Assembly (NCBI GenBank): GCA_944472135.2
Contig: OX235264.1
Location: 97,102,319-97,166,318 of the forward strand
Length of the DNA stretch: 64,000 bases
Direction: 5' to 3'
From: Trichobilharzia regenti
Lineage: Eukaryota > Platyhelminthes > Trematoda > Strigeidida > Schistosomatidae
Of this stretch, positions 20,871 to 32,221 are shown in pieces. The position numbers were made by a program, and so were the translations under genes. The stretch's first letter is position 1. Every line of letters begins with the position of its first letter. The notes beneath the pieces are model-generated. The model did no database searches. It saw nothing but the letters and a program-made list of their open reading frames with translations, and was not told where the DNA came from.

Positions 20871-22720
20871 TTCACTGTAGTTTTATTCCCAGCAGCCTTG
20901 TACTGTATATTCTGTCAAAGTTTGTTTGTGTATCATAATTTGGCTACCCAGAGTGGTTGGGTGCTGAGCTCCGATCGTTGCCACTTTTACCATTTTGTGC
21001 GATGGTGTTGGAACGCCAGATATGAGCTTTAGTGTGAATTAACATATTATGTGAGTATGTTGTGACGTTATTGTCCGTAAAAAGCATCGTTCTATTTTTG
21101 CGTTTGGTGTGATTGTTAGTATTATTTTGTGTCTCATTTCCCTTGCAGAGTGCATTGTTCTTAGCAGTTTGAAAATGTAGGGGATTTTTCGCTACGATTG
21201 ATGTATTTCGCCATGTTTTGTTTCCGAATTCAATTTAAGAGAAATAATAATAATAATTTATATTTCGTATAAACGGGTATGCTTACAAGAAATGCATGCC
21301 ATTTTTACAGGCACCATCAGTAATGTTGTAAATTGCAATCCTGAAGTATCAAAAATGAATGCTTTTTCAAAAGTTTCAATTGTTCAACTATTGTACAAGC
21401 AATTAGAACAAGTTCTTATGAATGTTAAATTTTAAACCGTTTACTAATGTCACCGTCAAAATTGAGCGACAACCCAGACTTCGTTCCGTTTTCTGCTGAT
21501 AGTTATGGTCAACCAGTAGTGAACAGAGTATATCTGGGTGAGTGCTATGCCGCCACGTGATTGAACGCTATTTCAGAAAGAGAAGAAAATTCTGCGCAGC
21601 TGTAAAATGGTGTGAAATGCAATTATGAAAAATACATTATTGGAAGTATATTTACAAGATAAATGCAAGAAGAAGAAGCTATATAGTACTTGAAATGATG
21701 ATAGGATACATTTGCAATGTTTAATGCTAACCATATTGTTCTAAGCATGGAAAATATGATGTTTTCGATGAAGATATAGCTTTGTTTAAACATTGATGTT
21801 GTTGTGTTTTTAATTAATCAAAGCAACCAGACTTTGGGCAAGCAACAAATATGAACAAAGAGCAAGTTTTAAGTTTGATATAGTCCTAGGTAGTTAAGAT
21901 CAGATAGAGTATAATAATGCGTAAATAAAAAGATTATTTTGAGGTAGGTAAGTGATGTTTAAGTGAGGAGTGAATTCAAAGATCTGGAAAATTAGAAGCC
22001 GTTATACAAACTGACCTGTAAGATGCCCCACGAATTTCTGTTGGACTCAATGGGTAGCATCTTGACAAGAAGCTGAACAGGCTAGTAGATGGTAGGAGCA
22101 AAAGCACTGTTTTCACTTATAATTTAGATCTATACAACCCTTATTATTATTTTTTTCGTTGAGGGTCCAGAGTAATGTTTAATTCTCGAGCTGTTGAAAA
22201 ATGCATGTTGCTATCCTACAGACCGGAGCGATTCACATTTGTGACCACTACCATATCTGCTGATCAGCATGCGCCACCCTCCCTGCTTTTTGATGTTAAG
22301 CTTTGAGATCATTTTGCAACAACCGTAGTTGCAGCACTGCATTGCTTTGAGCCTGTCCCAATCTTACAGTTTGCTATACACTAATAGCTTTTTAATTTAA
22401 TACAGCCTCAGGGCATCCATCCAGAAGCCGTCAATGAGGTTGAGGGATTCTGGTTAGCTTCAGTGTAGATTTTTGTTACAAACTAGAAATGCCACATTCT
22501 AAGTAAGCTGAATCATTTATAAAATGGCAATAAGTTATGTTTGCAGTTTTATGGTTTATTCAGGTATACATTACTGACCCATGTAAGTAGTTACGCATTA
22601 CTAATGCCAAACAGTGTTGGTATGATTCTATGTATTGTTACTTAGCCCTAAGCTGTAAGCCAAAATTCAGGCAGCTTACACAGATTTAGCTCCCTAAGTT
22701 GGGCATTATTATTATTATTG
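20871..22720. other. No gene recognised (1.85 kb)
   Basis: AT-rich; short (TAA)n near 21244 and (ATT)n near 22707. I find no frame above background, no copy elsewhere in the window, and no splice-supported exon. Confidence 0.45.
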
Positions 22721-22726
22721 ATATTA

Positions 22727-24420
22727 TTAATATTTCCTTTAATTCCTAGAGAAATATAGGGCTTCAGCCCCACGTTTTTATTGCGTTCGGTTGTCTGACA
22801 ACGTTTTCACCTGGCTCCAAGTCTGCTCACATGTTTTCATCGCCTCTTCACATCACCTACTCCAAGTCACTCTTGCACTGACGACCAACTCGTCGCTTCC
22901 CTTTCGGGTTCCACTCGAGCAATGGCTTGTCTAGTGATCTCACTTGATGGTTTCCTCAGAGTATGGCCAGCCAATCCTCCTCCATTTCTTCCTGCAGATA
23001 TTTTGCACAATCGGTTCCTGCTGGGCTGGTCCGCTCATTGCCAGCGATCCCTGTTGCTGATCGTTTCTGGCCGGCCATCTGATCTTGAGTGGTATTGAGC
23101 GAAGACAGCTGTTAATGACGGTCTGTAGTTTCTTTGATGTGCTCTTTATGACACGCAGTGCAAGTCTCTGATCCGTATAGTAGCACTGACTGACTTCATA
23201 TTGGAGTTGAAATTCTGGATCTTGTTTTTGATGCTGAGTGCTGTTGACCTCCACACAGACTTGAGAGTAATGAAAGCTTGTCTTGGTTTCCCGATCCTTG
23301 CTTTGATATCTTCATCAGTTGCGTCTGCCTGTATTTGACACGATGCTTCCCAGGTAGTTTGGTAGGTAATGGAGGTTGTTTCTTTCATTTTCCTCCCACT
23401 TATGCTGACTGTTGTCTGTTGTTGCTGTTGGTGGTGTTGGCCAGGAATCTTCACCACTTCTGTTTTCTCTATGTTTACCTGAAGTCTTATCTTTGATGCT
23501 TCTTCTGCGAACTTGTTGCTTTTTACTGGCATATCTTCCAGTTTGTTGGAAATCAGACATATGTCATCGGTGAAGTCCAGATCTTGAAAGTTTTATGTGT
23601 GAGTCCATTTTATGCCTGTTCCCTCATTGCCCGCTCTCTGTCGCACTATCCAATCCACAGCAATCAGGAAGATCATTGGCGATAGTAGGCAGCCAGCTTT
23701 TCTTACTCCCGTCTTGACTTCGAAGGATTCCGTAAGTTTCCTGTTGTGGATTACATAGCATGCAGCATTGTCGTATAATTGTTGGATGAGAAGTATAATT
23801 ATTGGCGGCACCCCATAGTAGCGAAGTAGTTGCCAAATGACCTCTCGATTGACGCTGTTGAAGGCCTTTTCAAAGTGAATGAAGTTGAGATAGAGAGGTG
23901 ACTGCCATTCCAAGCTTTGTTCAATGATGATGCGTAGTGTGGCGATCTGATCAATACATGACTTTTTTTCTCCTGAATCCGGCTTGTTCCGGTCGGAGTT
24001 TTGCATCCAGGTTGGCGTGTTCGATTCTCTCCAGGATGATGTTGCTTAGTATTTTGCTTGGGATGGACAGGAGAATAATTCCGTGCCAGTTTTGCATTGA
24101 ATTAACACTCCATTCTTTGGTAGTTTGAATAAGTATCCTTTCTTCCAATCCTCAGGTACTTTGCCCTCTTTCCACACCTTCTCTAGTAGTGGTGTCATCA
24201 AATCTGCTGTTGTCTCTGGGTCCATTTTCAATGCTTCTGCTGGGATTTCATCTGGTCCTGCTGCTTTTCCAGCTTTTAGCATCTTGATTGCCTTCAGGAC
24301 TTCTGATTTTGTCGGGGGATTGATGTTCACTGGTAGTTCTGCTTCCGTTGTTGGTATTGTTAGGCGCATTGTAGATGGTGGTCGATTTAGAAGTCTTTTG
24401 AAGTGTTCAGAAGTCAGGCG
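22727..24420 (-). pseudogene. RTE/SR2-like LINE, reverse transcriptase to 3' end
   Basis: In element order: 'KAGKAAGPDEIPAEALK' with 'WKEGKVPEDWKKG' (24369-24046); 'CIDQIATLRIIIEQ', 'LNFIHFEKAFNSVNREVIW' (palm strand; the expected Asp of DFEKAFD is H/N here) and 'GVRKAGCLLSP' (motif B, 24006-23593); then 'DFTDDICLIS' near 23560-23590, where the catalytic FADD box has become FTDD; then 'NIEKTEVVKI', 'ISGRKMKE' and the C-terminal region to 22940. It ends 'GGAATTAAAGGAAATATTAA' on the minus strand. Several frameshifts. The endonuclease half is absent (5' truncation near 24420). Confidence 0.85.
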
Positions 24421-24429
24421 CTACTGCTT

Positions 24430-24985
24430 ATGTTATTGATGACGTGGGCCACAGGCAAGCGTAGTTGTACTGGGCATGATCGGTCTTAAACCAATCAAAT
24501 CAATCGATCAATCAACAGTGTATAGTGTTTGCTTTCTGGATTGTTGTCATTTATGGTAATAACCAGATTGCAAAATGTGATCTGAAAATTTTAGATTTCT
24601 AAGGGAAACCGTATTGAATTTTCACCTAGGGCCGTGTAACTTACAAATGACAAGTTAGACAACGAAAACTTTTATTTCGCCGTTAAAAAATTTCTGCTGA
24701 TCTAAGAATCTCGAACAAGTATCCGCTACTTTGTAGACTGTTCTAATGAACACCAGAAACACTCAGATACCCCAAAAACACTATGATTTGCTTAAAATAT
24801 AAAAGATATAAGTAATGTATAGTCTGACTTCGCCTTAGGTAAGTAGCAGTCGTTATGTAATTGATCAACTCAACCGGGATTATTTCAGATTTATGAAGCA
24901 ATTAATGTAAGAGTAGAATTTCGGCACCGTGGGGTATAATATAATTCCAAATTAGATAAGTTTAGTCTGTGTAACATACAGTGAT
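24430..24985. other. Spacer between the inverted RTE copies, no gene seen
   Basis: AT-rich; includes an 'AATCAATCGATCAATCAA' stretch near 24497. The segment near 24915-24960 has a weak resemblance to the PLE family-2 terminal repeat ('GGCACCGTGGGGTATAATAT'). Confidence 0.4.
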
Positions 24986-24989
24986 TGAC

Positions 24990-24991
<2 letters not shown>

Positions 24992-25026
<35 letters not shown>
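24992..25026. repeat. (AT)n microsatellite
   Basis: Perfect AT dinucleotide run at the 5' boundary of the plus-strand RTE copy. Confidence 0.9.
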
Positions 25027-25031
<5 letters not shown>

Positions 25032-25033
25032 CA

Positions 25034-25845
25034 ATGTCTGATTTCCAACAAACTGGAAGATATGCCAGTAAAAAGCAACAAGTTCGCAGAAGAAGCATCA
25101 AAGATAAGACTTCAGGTAAACATAGAGAAAACAGAAGTGGTGAAGATTCCTGGCCAACACCACCAACAGCAACAACAGACAACAGTCAGCATAAGTGGGA
25201 GGAAAATGAAAGAAACAACCTCCATTACCTACCAAACTACCTGGGAAGCATCGTGTCAAATACAGGCAGACGCAACTGATGAAGATATCAAAGCAAGGAT
25301 CGGGAAACCAAGACAAGCTTTCATTACTCTCAAGTCTGTGTGGAGGTCAACAGCACTCAGCATCAAAAACAAGATCCAGAATTTCAACTCCAATATGAAG
25401 TCAGTCAGTGCTACTATACGGATCAGAGACTTGCACTGCGTGTCATAAAGAGCACATCAAAGAAACTACAGACCGTCATTAACAGCTGTCTTCGCTCAAT
25501 ACCACTCAAGATCAGATGGCCGGCCAGAAACGATCAGCGACGGGGATCTCTGGGATTCAATTGTGCAAGAAATAAGCAGGAAGAAATTGGGGTAGATCGG
25601 TCATACTCTGAGGAAACCATCAAGTAACGTCACACGCCAGAGCATCTCTCGAGTGGAAACCGAATGAAAAGTGGCGAGCTGGTCGGCAGCGGAAGGGTGA
25701 CATGGAGGATGAGGTGATGTGAAGAGGCGATAAAAGTATGTAGGCAGACCTTGAGCCAGGTGAAAACGTTGTCAGACAACCGAACGCAATAAAAACGTGG
25801 GGCTGAAGCCCTATGTTTCTCTAGGAATTAAAGCAAATAATAAAT
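25034..25845 (+). pseudogene. RTE/SR2-like LINE 3' fragment, inverted sister of 22727-23565
   Basis: 5'-truncated copy starting just after the FADD region. The segment 25034 to about 25540 encodes the same peptides, residue for residue, as the minus-strand copy (128-codon frame at 25062-25448 versus 23532-23146). After about 25540 the two diverge visibly by substitutions and indels up to the shared end 'GGGGCTGAAGCCCTAT' near 25800. Confidence 0.85.
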
Positions 25846-25849
25846 AATC

Positions 25850-26450
25850 GATTACTATATTTTGATCACAGTTTGTCACTCATAATCATATCAGTGGATT
25901 CACGCGACTTCTTAACTTGTTTCATATAGCCTAACTGTCTGATGTATTTATTGTGATTTTCCATATATCTGGAATATGCGTTGTTCCATTCTGATTGCAC
26001 ATGTTCTGTAATTGATTTGAGGAACAAATATTTGGTGAATGAGCTGTCTTTGCATATATTATATTACTTTTGAGTACTTCATCCTATCCCATCTTATTGT
26101 GTAATTACATGCAAGTGAATGTATTTTAATGGCTGAGTTTTTTTCTCTCTAGATTATTTAACTTAGCAAAGTCAGTCGTTCTAGATCTAGATAAATCTTT
26201 ATCTTTCGATAATCTGGGTGACCCGGCATTTACTAGATTCATCTGTGTTGTAATTGAACTTCCAGTCGTCATGAGATATTTTTCCAAGAAAAAATATGGT
26301 GAATAACAGTTGTTACGTAACAGAGATCAGAATAGATGAAAATAAATTAAAAGAATGTGTTTACTGATTCTATAGGTCAGCAGATGTCAACAGAAAGTGT
26401 ACAAGTCCAAGTAACTAATTGATTAGTCTGTAGTATATAACAATTTTATT
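25850..26450. other. No gene seen
   Basis: AT-rich; a weak PLE terminal-repeat echo near 25865-25905 ('CACTCATAATCATATCAG'). Confidence 0.4.
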
Positions 26451-26454
26451 CGAT

Positions 26455-26580
26455 ATCGCACGCACAATGGTACAGTATTACTTATATTACTGATGAAGTT
26501 TCCAGCAAAGTTTAATTGTTGCTCATAATTATATCAAGGTACTCACACAACTTTTCAACTTTGTTTATACGCTTTAGTTA
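26455..26580 (-). repeat. PLE family-2 terminal repeat (degenerate)
   Basis: 'TTGCTCATAATTATATCAAG' and 'ACTCACACAACTTTTCAACT' match the family-2 repeat at 6990-7035. Confidence 0.6.
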
Positions 26581-26584
26581 CTTC

Positions 26585-27210
26585 TTGTATTTTTAAATGA
26601 TTGGTAGTTATATTTTCCATATCTGTGGTATTGACGCTGTATCATTCTTGTTGCATATACTTGGTGTAGATTCTGTGAACAAAGCTTCAAGTAAACAGTG
26701 AACCGCTGCTCTGCCCCACCCTGTTGTGTGCTTATGTTTCAATGCATGCGCTGGGATTTCTGAGTTTTTCTTCAAATTATTCATCTTGCTGGAGTCAGCC
26801 ATACTAAGCTTGGCTAAATTCGTATGTTTCGATAAACCAACTGACACTGGCCTAATGAAATGACCTACGCAGTTGACGTCGTAGTCATTCTGAGGTATTT
26901 TGTAGATTATTGTAAATTATTATATATCGATAAGTGTTTGTGATTTAAATTCATTAAACTGCAAGTGATGCAAATACATCTAGACGACGAATCGCCTATG
27001 AAATGAAGCGTACACTTTGAATCTCACTGTTTATCACCATTAAATATCATTTGTGCAAAATTACTTCACAATATGGAAATGAATTTGTGAATTTTCTGGA
27101 TTATCCGACACCATAGACTATAATCAAGAGAGCAATAATTAGTGCGTAATGCTATATACTACCAATCGATTGATATGAGTATGATGAAGAAGATTTGTAG
27201 CTCAGGTGGA
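26585..27210. other. No gene seen
   Basis: AT-rich sequence without a supported feature. Confidence 0.4.
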
Positions 27211-27314
27211 TGGTTTTGATGTGATTGTGTTCACTGAGCTGGATAGGTTAATTTGGCAAGCTTTCATAGCCCTAATAGGCGACATCTTCAGAGCATACTT
27301 CAATTCGAATTGAA

Positions 27315-27617
27315 GTGGTGTAACAACAGAAGACAAGGGCCAGGCAACAGATCGTCTTATTATGAAAATCAACACGTATTTATACATATTTCACATACAT
27401 TATTATAGCTTATGCAAGTAGACAAGCGCAATTATCTGATTGGTTGTTTATCAGACGTTAGGCAGACAAACGCAGGCTTCTGATTGGTTGTTTCAGGATT
27501 CCTCGACAAATAGAGTTCTCTATCTGCGAATCATATTTTGCCACGTTAACTTTGCTGTGATTGGTTGTTGAATCAGCCTTGCTCATATTTTCTCACGGCC
27601 TGCTCTCACCACAATGG
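27315..27617 (-). mobile_element. Solo gypsy-type LTR nested in the PLE
   Basis: The LTR 27319-27613 (295 bp) runs TGTAACAACAG to CTCACCACA and is inverted relative to 17059-17371. The preceding bases GTGG (27315-27318) and following ATGG (27614-27617) fit a 4-bp duplication with one later change. The empty site 'GAAGTGGGCTTTT' is intact at about 63824. Confidence 0.85.
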
Positions 27618-27819
27618 GCTTTTAGATTTCTCCACGAGTTTATTAATCATGTCTCCTGGTAGGTGACCTTGGACATGATTGGCTGTTTTTGTGCGTTTTC
27701 ACACCTTCTAGACTACTTGTATTGGAACTGATTGTTTCTTCGACTTCAAATTTGACCCTTTGTGTGTGAGGTTTCTTTCTTATCGGTCAATGAATTTCGT
27801 CCATCTCGATGTGTCTACT

Positions 27820-27949
27820 GATTGATGATTCAAGTGATGGTTTGTAGGGGTTTGATTGGTTTCAGGATTTCATCATGAGCTGACATTAGTTATAGAACCA
27901 TTGGAATAGTTCTGTCATGGCTCATGATGAAATCCTGATTGATGATTCA
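27820..27949. repeat. 104-bp foldback insertion with 13-bp target-site duplication
   Basis: GATTGATGATTCA occurs at 27820-27832 and 27937-27949. The insert 27833-27936 is a near-palindrome made of the terminal sequence of the hammerhead-like SINE: 'AGGATTTCATCATGAGC', then 'ATAGAACCATTGGA', then the mirror 'GCTCATGATGAAATCCT'. The empty site is seen at about 17985-18010. Confidence 0.85.
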
Positions 27950-28139
27950 CTGGAGTACCAGGTAGGCCTCTAAAAATTCCCTAGCATTATAGGTGTTTCC
28001 TCTGTCTAATATTTGAACGTTGTCCCAGTCGAATTGATGTCCGTAGTTGTCTGTATACAGTGAGTGATATGAGGGAGTGGATATCATGTCTTTTGACGGC
28101 TAGCTTATGTTCGTGGATACGAAGATGAAGGGGAGGTCC

Positions 28140-28575
28140 AATTTAACCACGCACATCAATTCGACTGGGACAACGTTCAAATATTAGACAGAGGAAACAA
28201 CAACAATGCTAGGGAATTTTTAGAAGCCAGCCTGGTATTCCAGTGAATCAACCATCAATCAATAGACACATCGAGATAGACAAAATACATCAACCGAAAA
28301 GAAGTAAGTTTCACACACAAAGGGTCAAAGTTCAAGTCGAAGAAACAATCAGATCCAATACAAGTAGCTGCCTAGAAGGTGTGAAAACACACAGAAACAA
28401 CCAGTCAGGTTCAAGATTACCCACCCGGAGAGATGATTGATAAACTCGTGGAGAAATCTAAAAGCCCATTTCAATTCGAATTGAAGTATGCACTGAAGAT
28501 GTCACCCAATGGGTTGATGAAAGCTTCGCAAATAAACTATCCAGCTCAGAGAACACAACCACGTCAAAATTGATA
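28140..28575 (+). pseudogene. PLE family-1 C-terminus and 3' end
   Basis: The frame 28243-28440 encodes 'NRHIEIDKIHQPKRSKF', a Q/E/N-rich linker and 'RLPTRRDD', nearly identical to the minus-strand peptide at 18009-17812. It ends with 'AAACTATCCAGCTCAGAGAA' near 28535-28555. It abuts the minus-strand copy 27215-28140 head to head, so together they form an inverted pair of element ends, an arrangement known for PLE insertions. Confidence 0.8.
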
Positions 28576-28579
28576 TGAG

Positions 28580-28905
28580 GATTTAGATACTGTTCACATC
28601 AACCAGTGGTGTGAACTTATTCCGCTCTCTGGGCTAAGTCAAACTAGTTATCCCGCTGATGACCTCCGCCCCAAATAAGCAAATTTATAGCTTACTTCGA
28701 TCGGGTTAGCAAGGAGCACTGGTTGATGTGAATGTTAGCAAACTAATTATATCAGCCAATCAGTAAAGTGCAGAGTCATGAATTGACAAAAGAACGAATA
28801 AAATTTCAACAATAACTCTCGAACACGTCATACAACTAAGATGTCCATCTTCCCTCCCCCCTAAGTCCTTATGCTGTTTTAAATGATTCCAGACGACTAA
28901 TCAGA
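28580..28905. other. No gene seen
   Basis: Short AT-rich gap between the PLE end and the LINE fragment; nothing recognised. Confidence 0.35.
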
Positions 28906-28909
28906 CTGA

Positions 28910-29578
28910 ATTCGGAGACTGTCGTGGACTAATCCGAATGAGATTAATTTCAGCTTAAGATGTAAAAGACAGTTAACAGAAGTCGTCGCTTCACATGACG
29001 GCTGTACGATTGACGACAATGATATAGGAATTAAATCAGAAATCAAGTATCTTGGACTCATTCTCTCTTCTGATCTCTCCTGCTCTTCCCATGTCTTAGC
29101 GATCTCCAGTAAAATATTTCGCCTGACATTTTACATTAAGAAGTTAAGACACTCGGGTATAACTCAACCCTTCCTCTTACAGTTCATAAACTCTTGCATC
29201 CTACCTATTCTTCTTTATTGTTCACCCTTATTCTTTCCTGGTTTGCTTAAAAAGGACTATGTCACAATTTGTAGAATACTGAAGACTGTCAGTAAGGTGA
29301 GTGGTGTCCCAGTGGACCACTTAGTTAACATTGTTGTCGACATGCACTTGAATTCGTGCAATAAATTTGCTAGAGGGATTTCGTCTGACTTGGAGCATCC
29401 GCTTTACCATCAGACTTCACCTTGCATTTCCTCAGGTAGAACAAGGAGTAACTTCAGAAAACTGTATGCTCGCACGTCTAAGTATGAGAATTCTATGATA
29501 CCATACTTGGCACGTATTTTATGTGATGAAAATAGTGTCAGGCAAGAATTAACTAACCTTTTTTCATCTAGTAAATAA
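28910..29578 (+). pseudogene. CR1/jockey-group LINE reverse transcriptase, C-terminal ~222 codons, open
   Basis: The frame is open without a stop from 28910 to TAA at 29576-29578. It contains 'KYLGLILSSDLSCSSHV' (the thumb 'YLG' block of LINE RTs), 'LRHSGITQPFLLQFINSCIL', 'LPILLYCSP', and a C-terminal region rich in basic residues ('RTRSNFRKLYARTSKY'). No initiation site is expected, since this is the end of a 5'-truncated ORF2. The palm domain and YADD box are upstream of the truncation and missing. It is the best-preserved LINE frame in the window, which suggests a fairly young insertion. Confidence 0.8.
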
Positions 29579-30075
29579 ACAATTTCCTCCATCCATCCGT
29601 ATATACCTTCAAGCTTTACTATTATTACTTTCATTATATTTATGGTCCTGTTACATCTCTGTTTTTTTTACTCTCATAATTGCAAACATCAACTTATCTC
29701 CATGACGGCTGTAATCTTTGTTCTTCCCCTCACCATATCACGTAAAGAGAACATTATATTCAATACTTTTAAACATGTTAGGATTTCTATACCACATTGC
29801 CAATACTGTGTAAAACAAGCCCACGGCAATTTTCACTTGTATTATTATTATTATTACCTTAGCTGTTATCATTATTATTGCTATTTCCATTTTATGTGCT
29901 GCATGTTTTTGACATAACCCCTATTGTAAATGTGGAAGATTTTCTGTGTGATTATTTTTATTTATCATTTTAGGATATTAGATGCAATATTGTGATTAAT
30001 GCTGAAAATTCCATTCTGTATCTGAAGTACTGTTTTTGGAATAAAGTAAACCATTATTATTATTATTATTATGAA
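29579..30075 (+). mobile_element. LINE 3' UTR with (ATT)n tail
   Basis: AT-rich sequence after the LINE stop, ending in an uninterrupted ATT run at about 30053-30072. Tails of short repeats rather than poly(A) are usual for CR1-type and some RTE-type LINEs. Confidence 0.65.
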
Positions 30076-30079
30076 TGTG

Positions 30080-30440
30080 ATTCTATGAAACGAAACTGAC
30101 CAATGGGAATAAGGCGTTTAAAATCTTCAGTCGAAATGGAACCATTAATGTTGGCCTTTGAAGGTAATAATACATTTTGAGTTAATGAAGTGCTTCCAAA
30201 ACATATTTGAAAAAATATGCCGATATTATATTTAAACCGAGCAAATATCCGGAACCATTTATTAAAACATACTTGAAAAGTGAAAATAAGCCTGCATCAA
30301 AACGTGCTGCTAAGAATTAGGTTAGTACCATGTGTTAATTCTTTGTCGCAAAGAAACATTCGAAGAAATAAAGCGAATTCTTAACAATCATAACATAAGA
30401 GTGTATTTTCGTGCAGCGAACACTTTACCCTAATTACTAG
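30080..30440. other. No gene recognised
   Basis: AT-rich; broken plus-strand frames run into the PLE endonuclease below and may belong to that element's linker. Confidence 0.35.
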
Positions 30441-30444
30441 TGAA

Positions 30445-30830
30445 GGTTAAGGATAAAATAGAGAAAGACGTCCACCAGAATTGCAAGCAGCATATCAATT
30501 GTGAGGATTGTTACGCTGTATATGTAGGACAAACTTCTTGACAGGTTAGTGTAAGAGTAGAAGAGCATAAACAGTGCATGAAACGTAATTCCAAAGACCT
30601 CTATTTATTTAGAGGAGCCAGAAAACCAATCAGCAATAGTGTTACACTCGATAGAAGCAGGACACAAGATCAGATTCGATAGGACCAAGTTTCTACAAAA
30701 GGTTTTGGTTCATTTAAAGGAAGGCTGACTGCAGAGGCCCTGTATACACAGGTAAATCCTAAAGGTTTGAACAGGCATGACAGTGGGACGTTAGCCGAAT
30801 GCCTAAGAAATCCAGATTAATCGATAAAAT
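30445..30830 (+). pseudogene. PLE GIY-YIG endonuclease remnant
   Basis: Plus-strand reading gives 'CEDCYAVYVGQTS' followed by a stop, then 'QVSVRVEEHKQCM'. 'VYVGQT' is the YIG part of the GIY-YIG core, 'RVxEH' the following catalytic helix. A later block 'AGHKIRFD'-like (30655-30690) and a degenerate tail follow. Broken by stops. Confidence 0.7.
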
Positions 30831-31284
30831 GGTTATTTACCAGTAATTCGTATTCTTATAACCTATTTTCCAGATTATATGTATCTTCTTGTAGGAATGC
30901 TGATAAATGACAAACAACTGTTTTCCCGTGCATAAACGTTTTTTCAGTGCATACACATATTTCTTTTTTAATTCAGACATCCATGACCTTGACCTATTTA
31001 TTGGAACCAGGTCACTAAAGTTTTGCTGCGAAAGTACACTGTTTGCGATGTATAACAAAGTACACTAATCAGAAGTTGTGGAACTAAGCAGTCAAATATT
31101 CATCATAATTCATGCTTTATGATGTTTCTAATGACCAATCATCACACAGACACAAGTGGACAAGAAATTTTGCGAAATGATATCATTTTATAATTTCTAT
31201 ACAACCGCTTCACAACTAACATGGTTAACAATAATAAAATAAAAATGGTCGTCTTATATAACTGAGTAATCGTCATGCATTTTA

Positions 31285-31465
31285 TTTTATTATTGTTGAC
31301 TATGTTATAATAATCATTATAATAAAGGTTTTTGTATTTCCCAATGAATGAAAAACAAAACGAGATTGTTTTTACTGACGTTTCCCTATTGAATGCTAAT
31401 AGCTTTATCAAATATTATTAAACCGGAATTTACAAAATCTCCTCAGCTTATATGTAACAAGGAGT
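31285..31465. repeat. PLE family-3 terminal repeat
   Basis: 'CATTATAATAAAGGTTTTTG', 'GAATGAAAAACAAAACGA' and 'GCTAATAGCTTTATCAAATA' recur at 43620-43760, and in inverted, partial form near 44515-44580. On the complement it carries GCTATT/AATAG hairpin arms followed by GAAACGTC. Confidence 0.65.
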
Positions 31466-31659
31466 TAAGGGGTGAGAAAATAGACAAGTTAGGTCAAGTT
31501 AAAAGGAGATATTGAGAGTCAAAATAACAATGAAGATCACTAAACCAAATAACAAAGGTAACAGTACGTCTGTTATGATATAAAAACAAAGTTTACTAAC
31601 TTGATCATCGTTCATCAGTCTGGGGTCATTTTTGCATTATCAAGCCGGTTACTTGGTAA

Positions 31660-32220
31660 AGATAACAAAACCGAATTCAACAAAATGAAACTAAATACAA
31701 ACAGACTCCTTCAAGATTTGAAACCCAAAATTGGAAATTCTCTCTGGTTTAAACTAAAACCAAAATCGTATGTACCTTAAAGATTTTACGGTCAACCAAA
31801 GATACATAAACCCACAGTTCCATTAAGACTGCGCTATCACAAATACGTCCACTGGACACCAGTGAAGTAATTAAGAGCTTAAAATTCTGTCTAGAAAGTA
31901 ATTATTTTACATTTAAAGGGAGTTTATATAGACAGACAAATGGTGTTGCTATAGGTTTAGTAGTCTTCCCAATAGTCGCCGACCTTTTCATGAATAGATT
32001 CGAAAATAAAATCTTTTCAAGGATACTCACACCTAAAATATGTTTAAGATATGTAGATGATACTTTTGTAGTACTAAAACGAGATCTACACAGATCATTC
32101 CTGTAGAAAATAAACCGTGAATCTCACAGAATCCAGTTTACTTCGGAAGCAGAATGGGGCGTCGGTGAACTACCATTTCTAGACTGCCTGATTAAGAGAA
32201 GGGATAAGATAAGATAAAAT
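31660..32220 (+). pseudogene. PLE reverse transcriptase, heavily decayed
   Basis: Recognisable pieces in order: 'NKMKLNTNRLLQDLKPK', 'YGQPKIHKPTVPLR' (PLE motif G-x-PKxHKP), 'RQTNGVAIG' region near 31935-31955, 'RYVDDTFVVLKRDLH' (catalytic YxDD, about 32047-32090), then 'HRIQFTSEAEWG' and 'LPFLDCLIKRR', the PLE FLD block. Stops and an internal deletion around the motif A region. Confidence 0.75.
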
Positions 32221-32221
32221 G

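Larger units (their letters stand above)
27215..28140 (-). pseudogene. PLE family-1 C-terminus and 3' end, interrupted twice
   Basis: The minus-strand equivalent of 17690-18200. The end segment (27215-27318) is followed, after the solo LTR at 27319-27613, by the C-terminal coding region to 27820, then a 104-bp foldback insertion at 27833-27936, then more C-terminal coding sequence (27950-28140). Uninterrupted versions at 17690-18060, 28140-28575 and 63717-64000 show both insertions to be secondary. Confidence 0.8.

Noticed and set aside
20538..20938. Two plus-strand frames with hydrophobic segments as a membrane protein
   Set aside because: Lie opposite the 5' part of a minus-strand CR1-like LINE; no start context or splice support.
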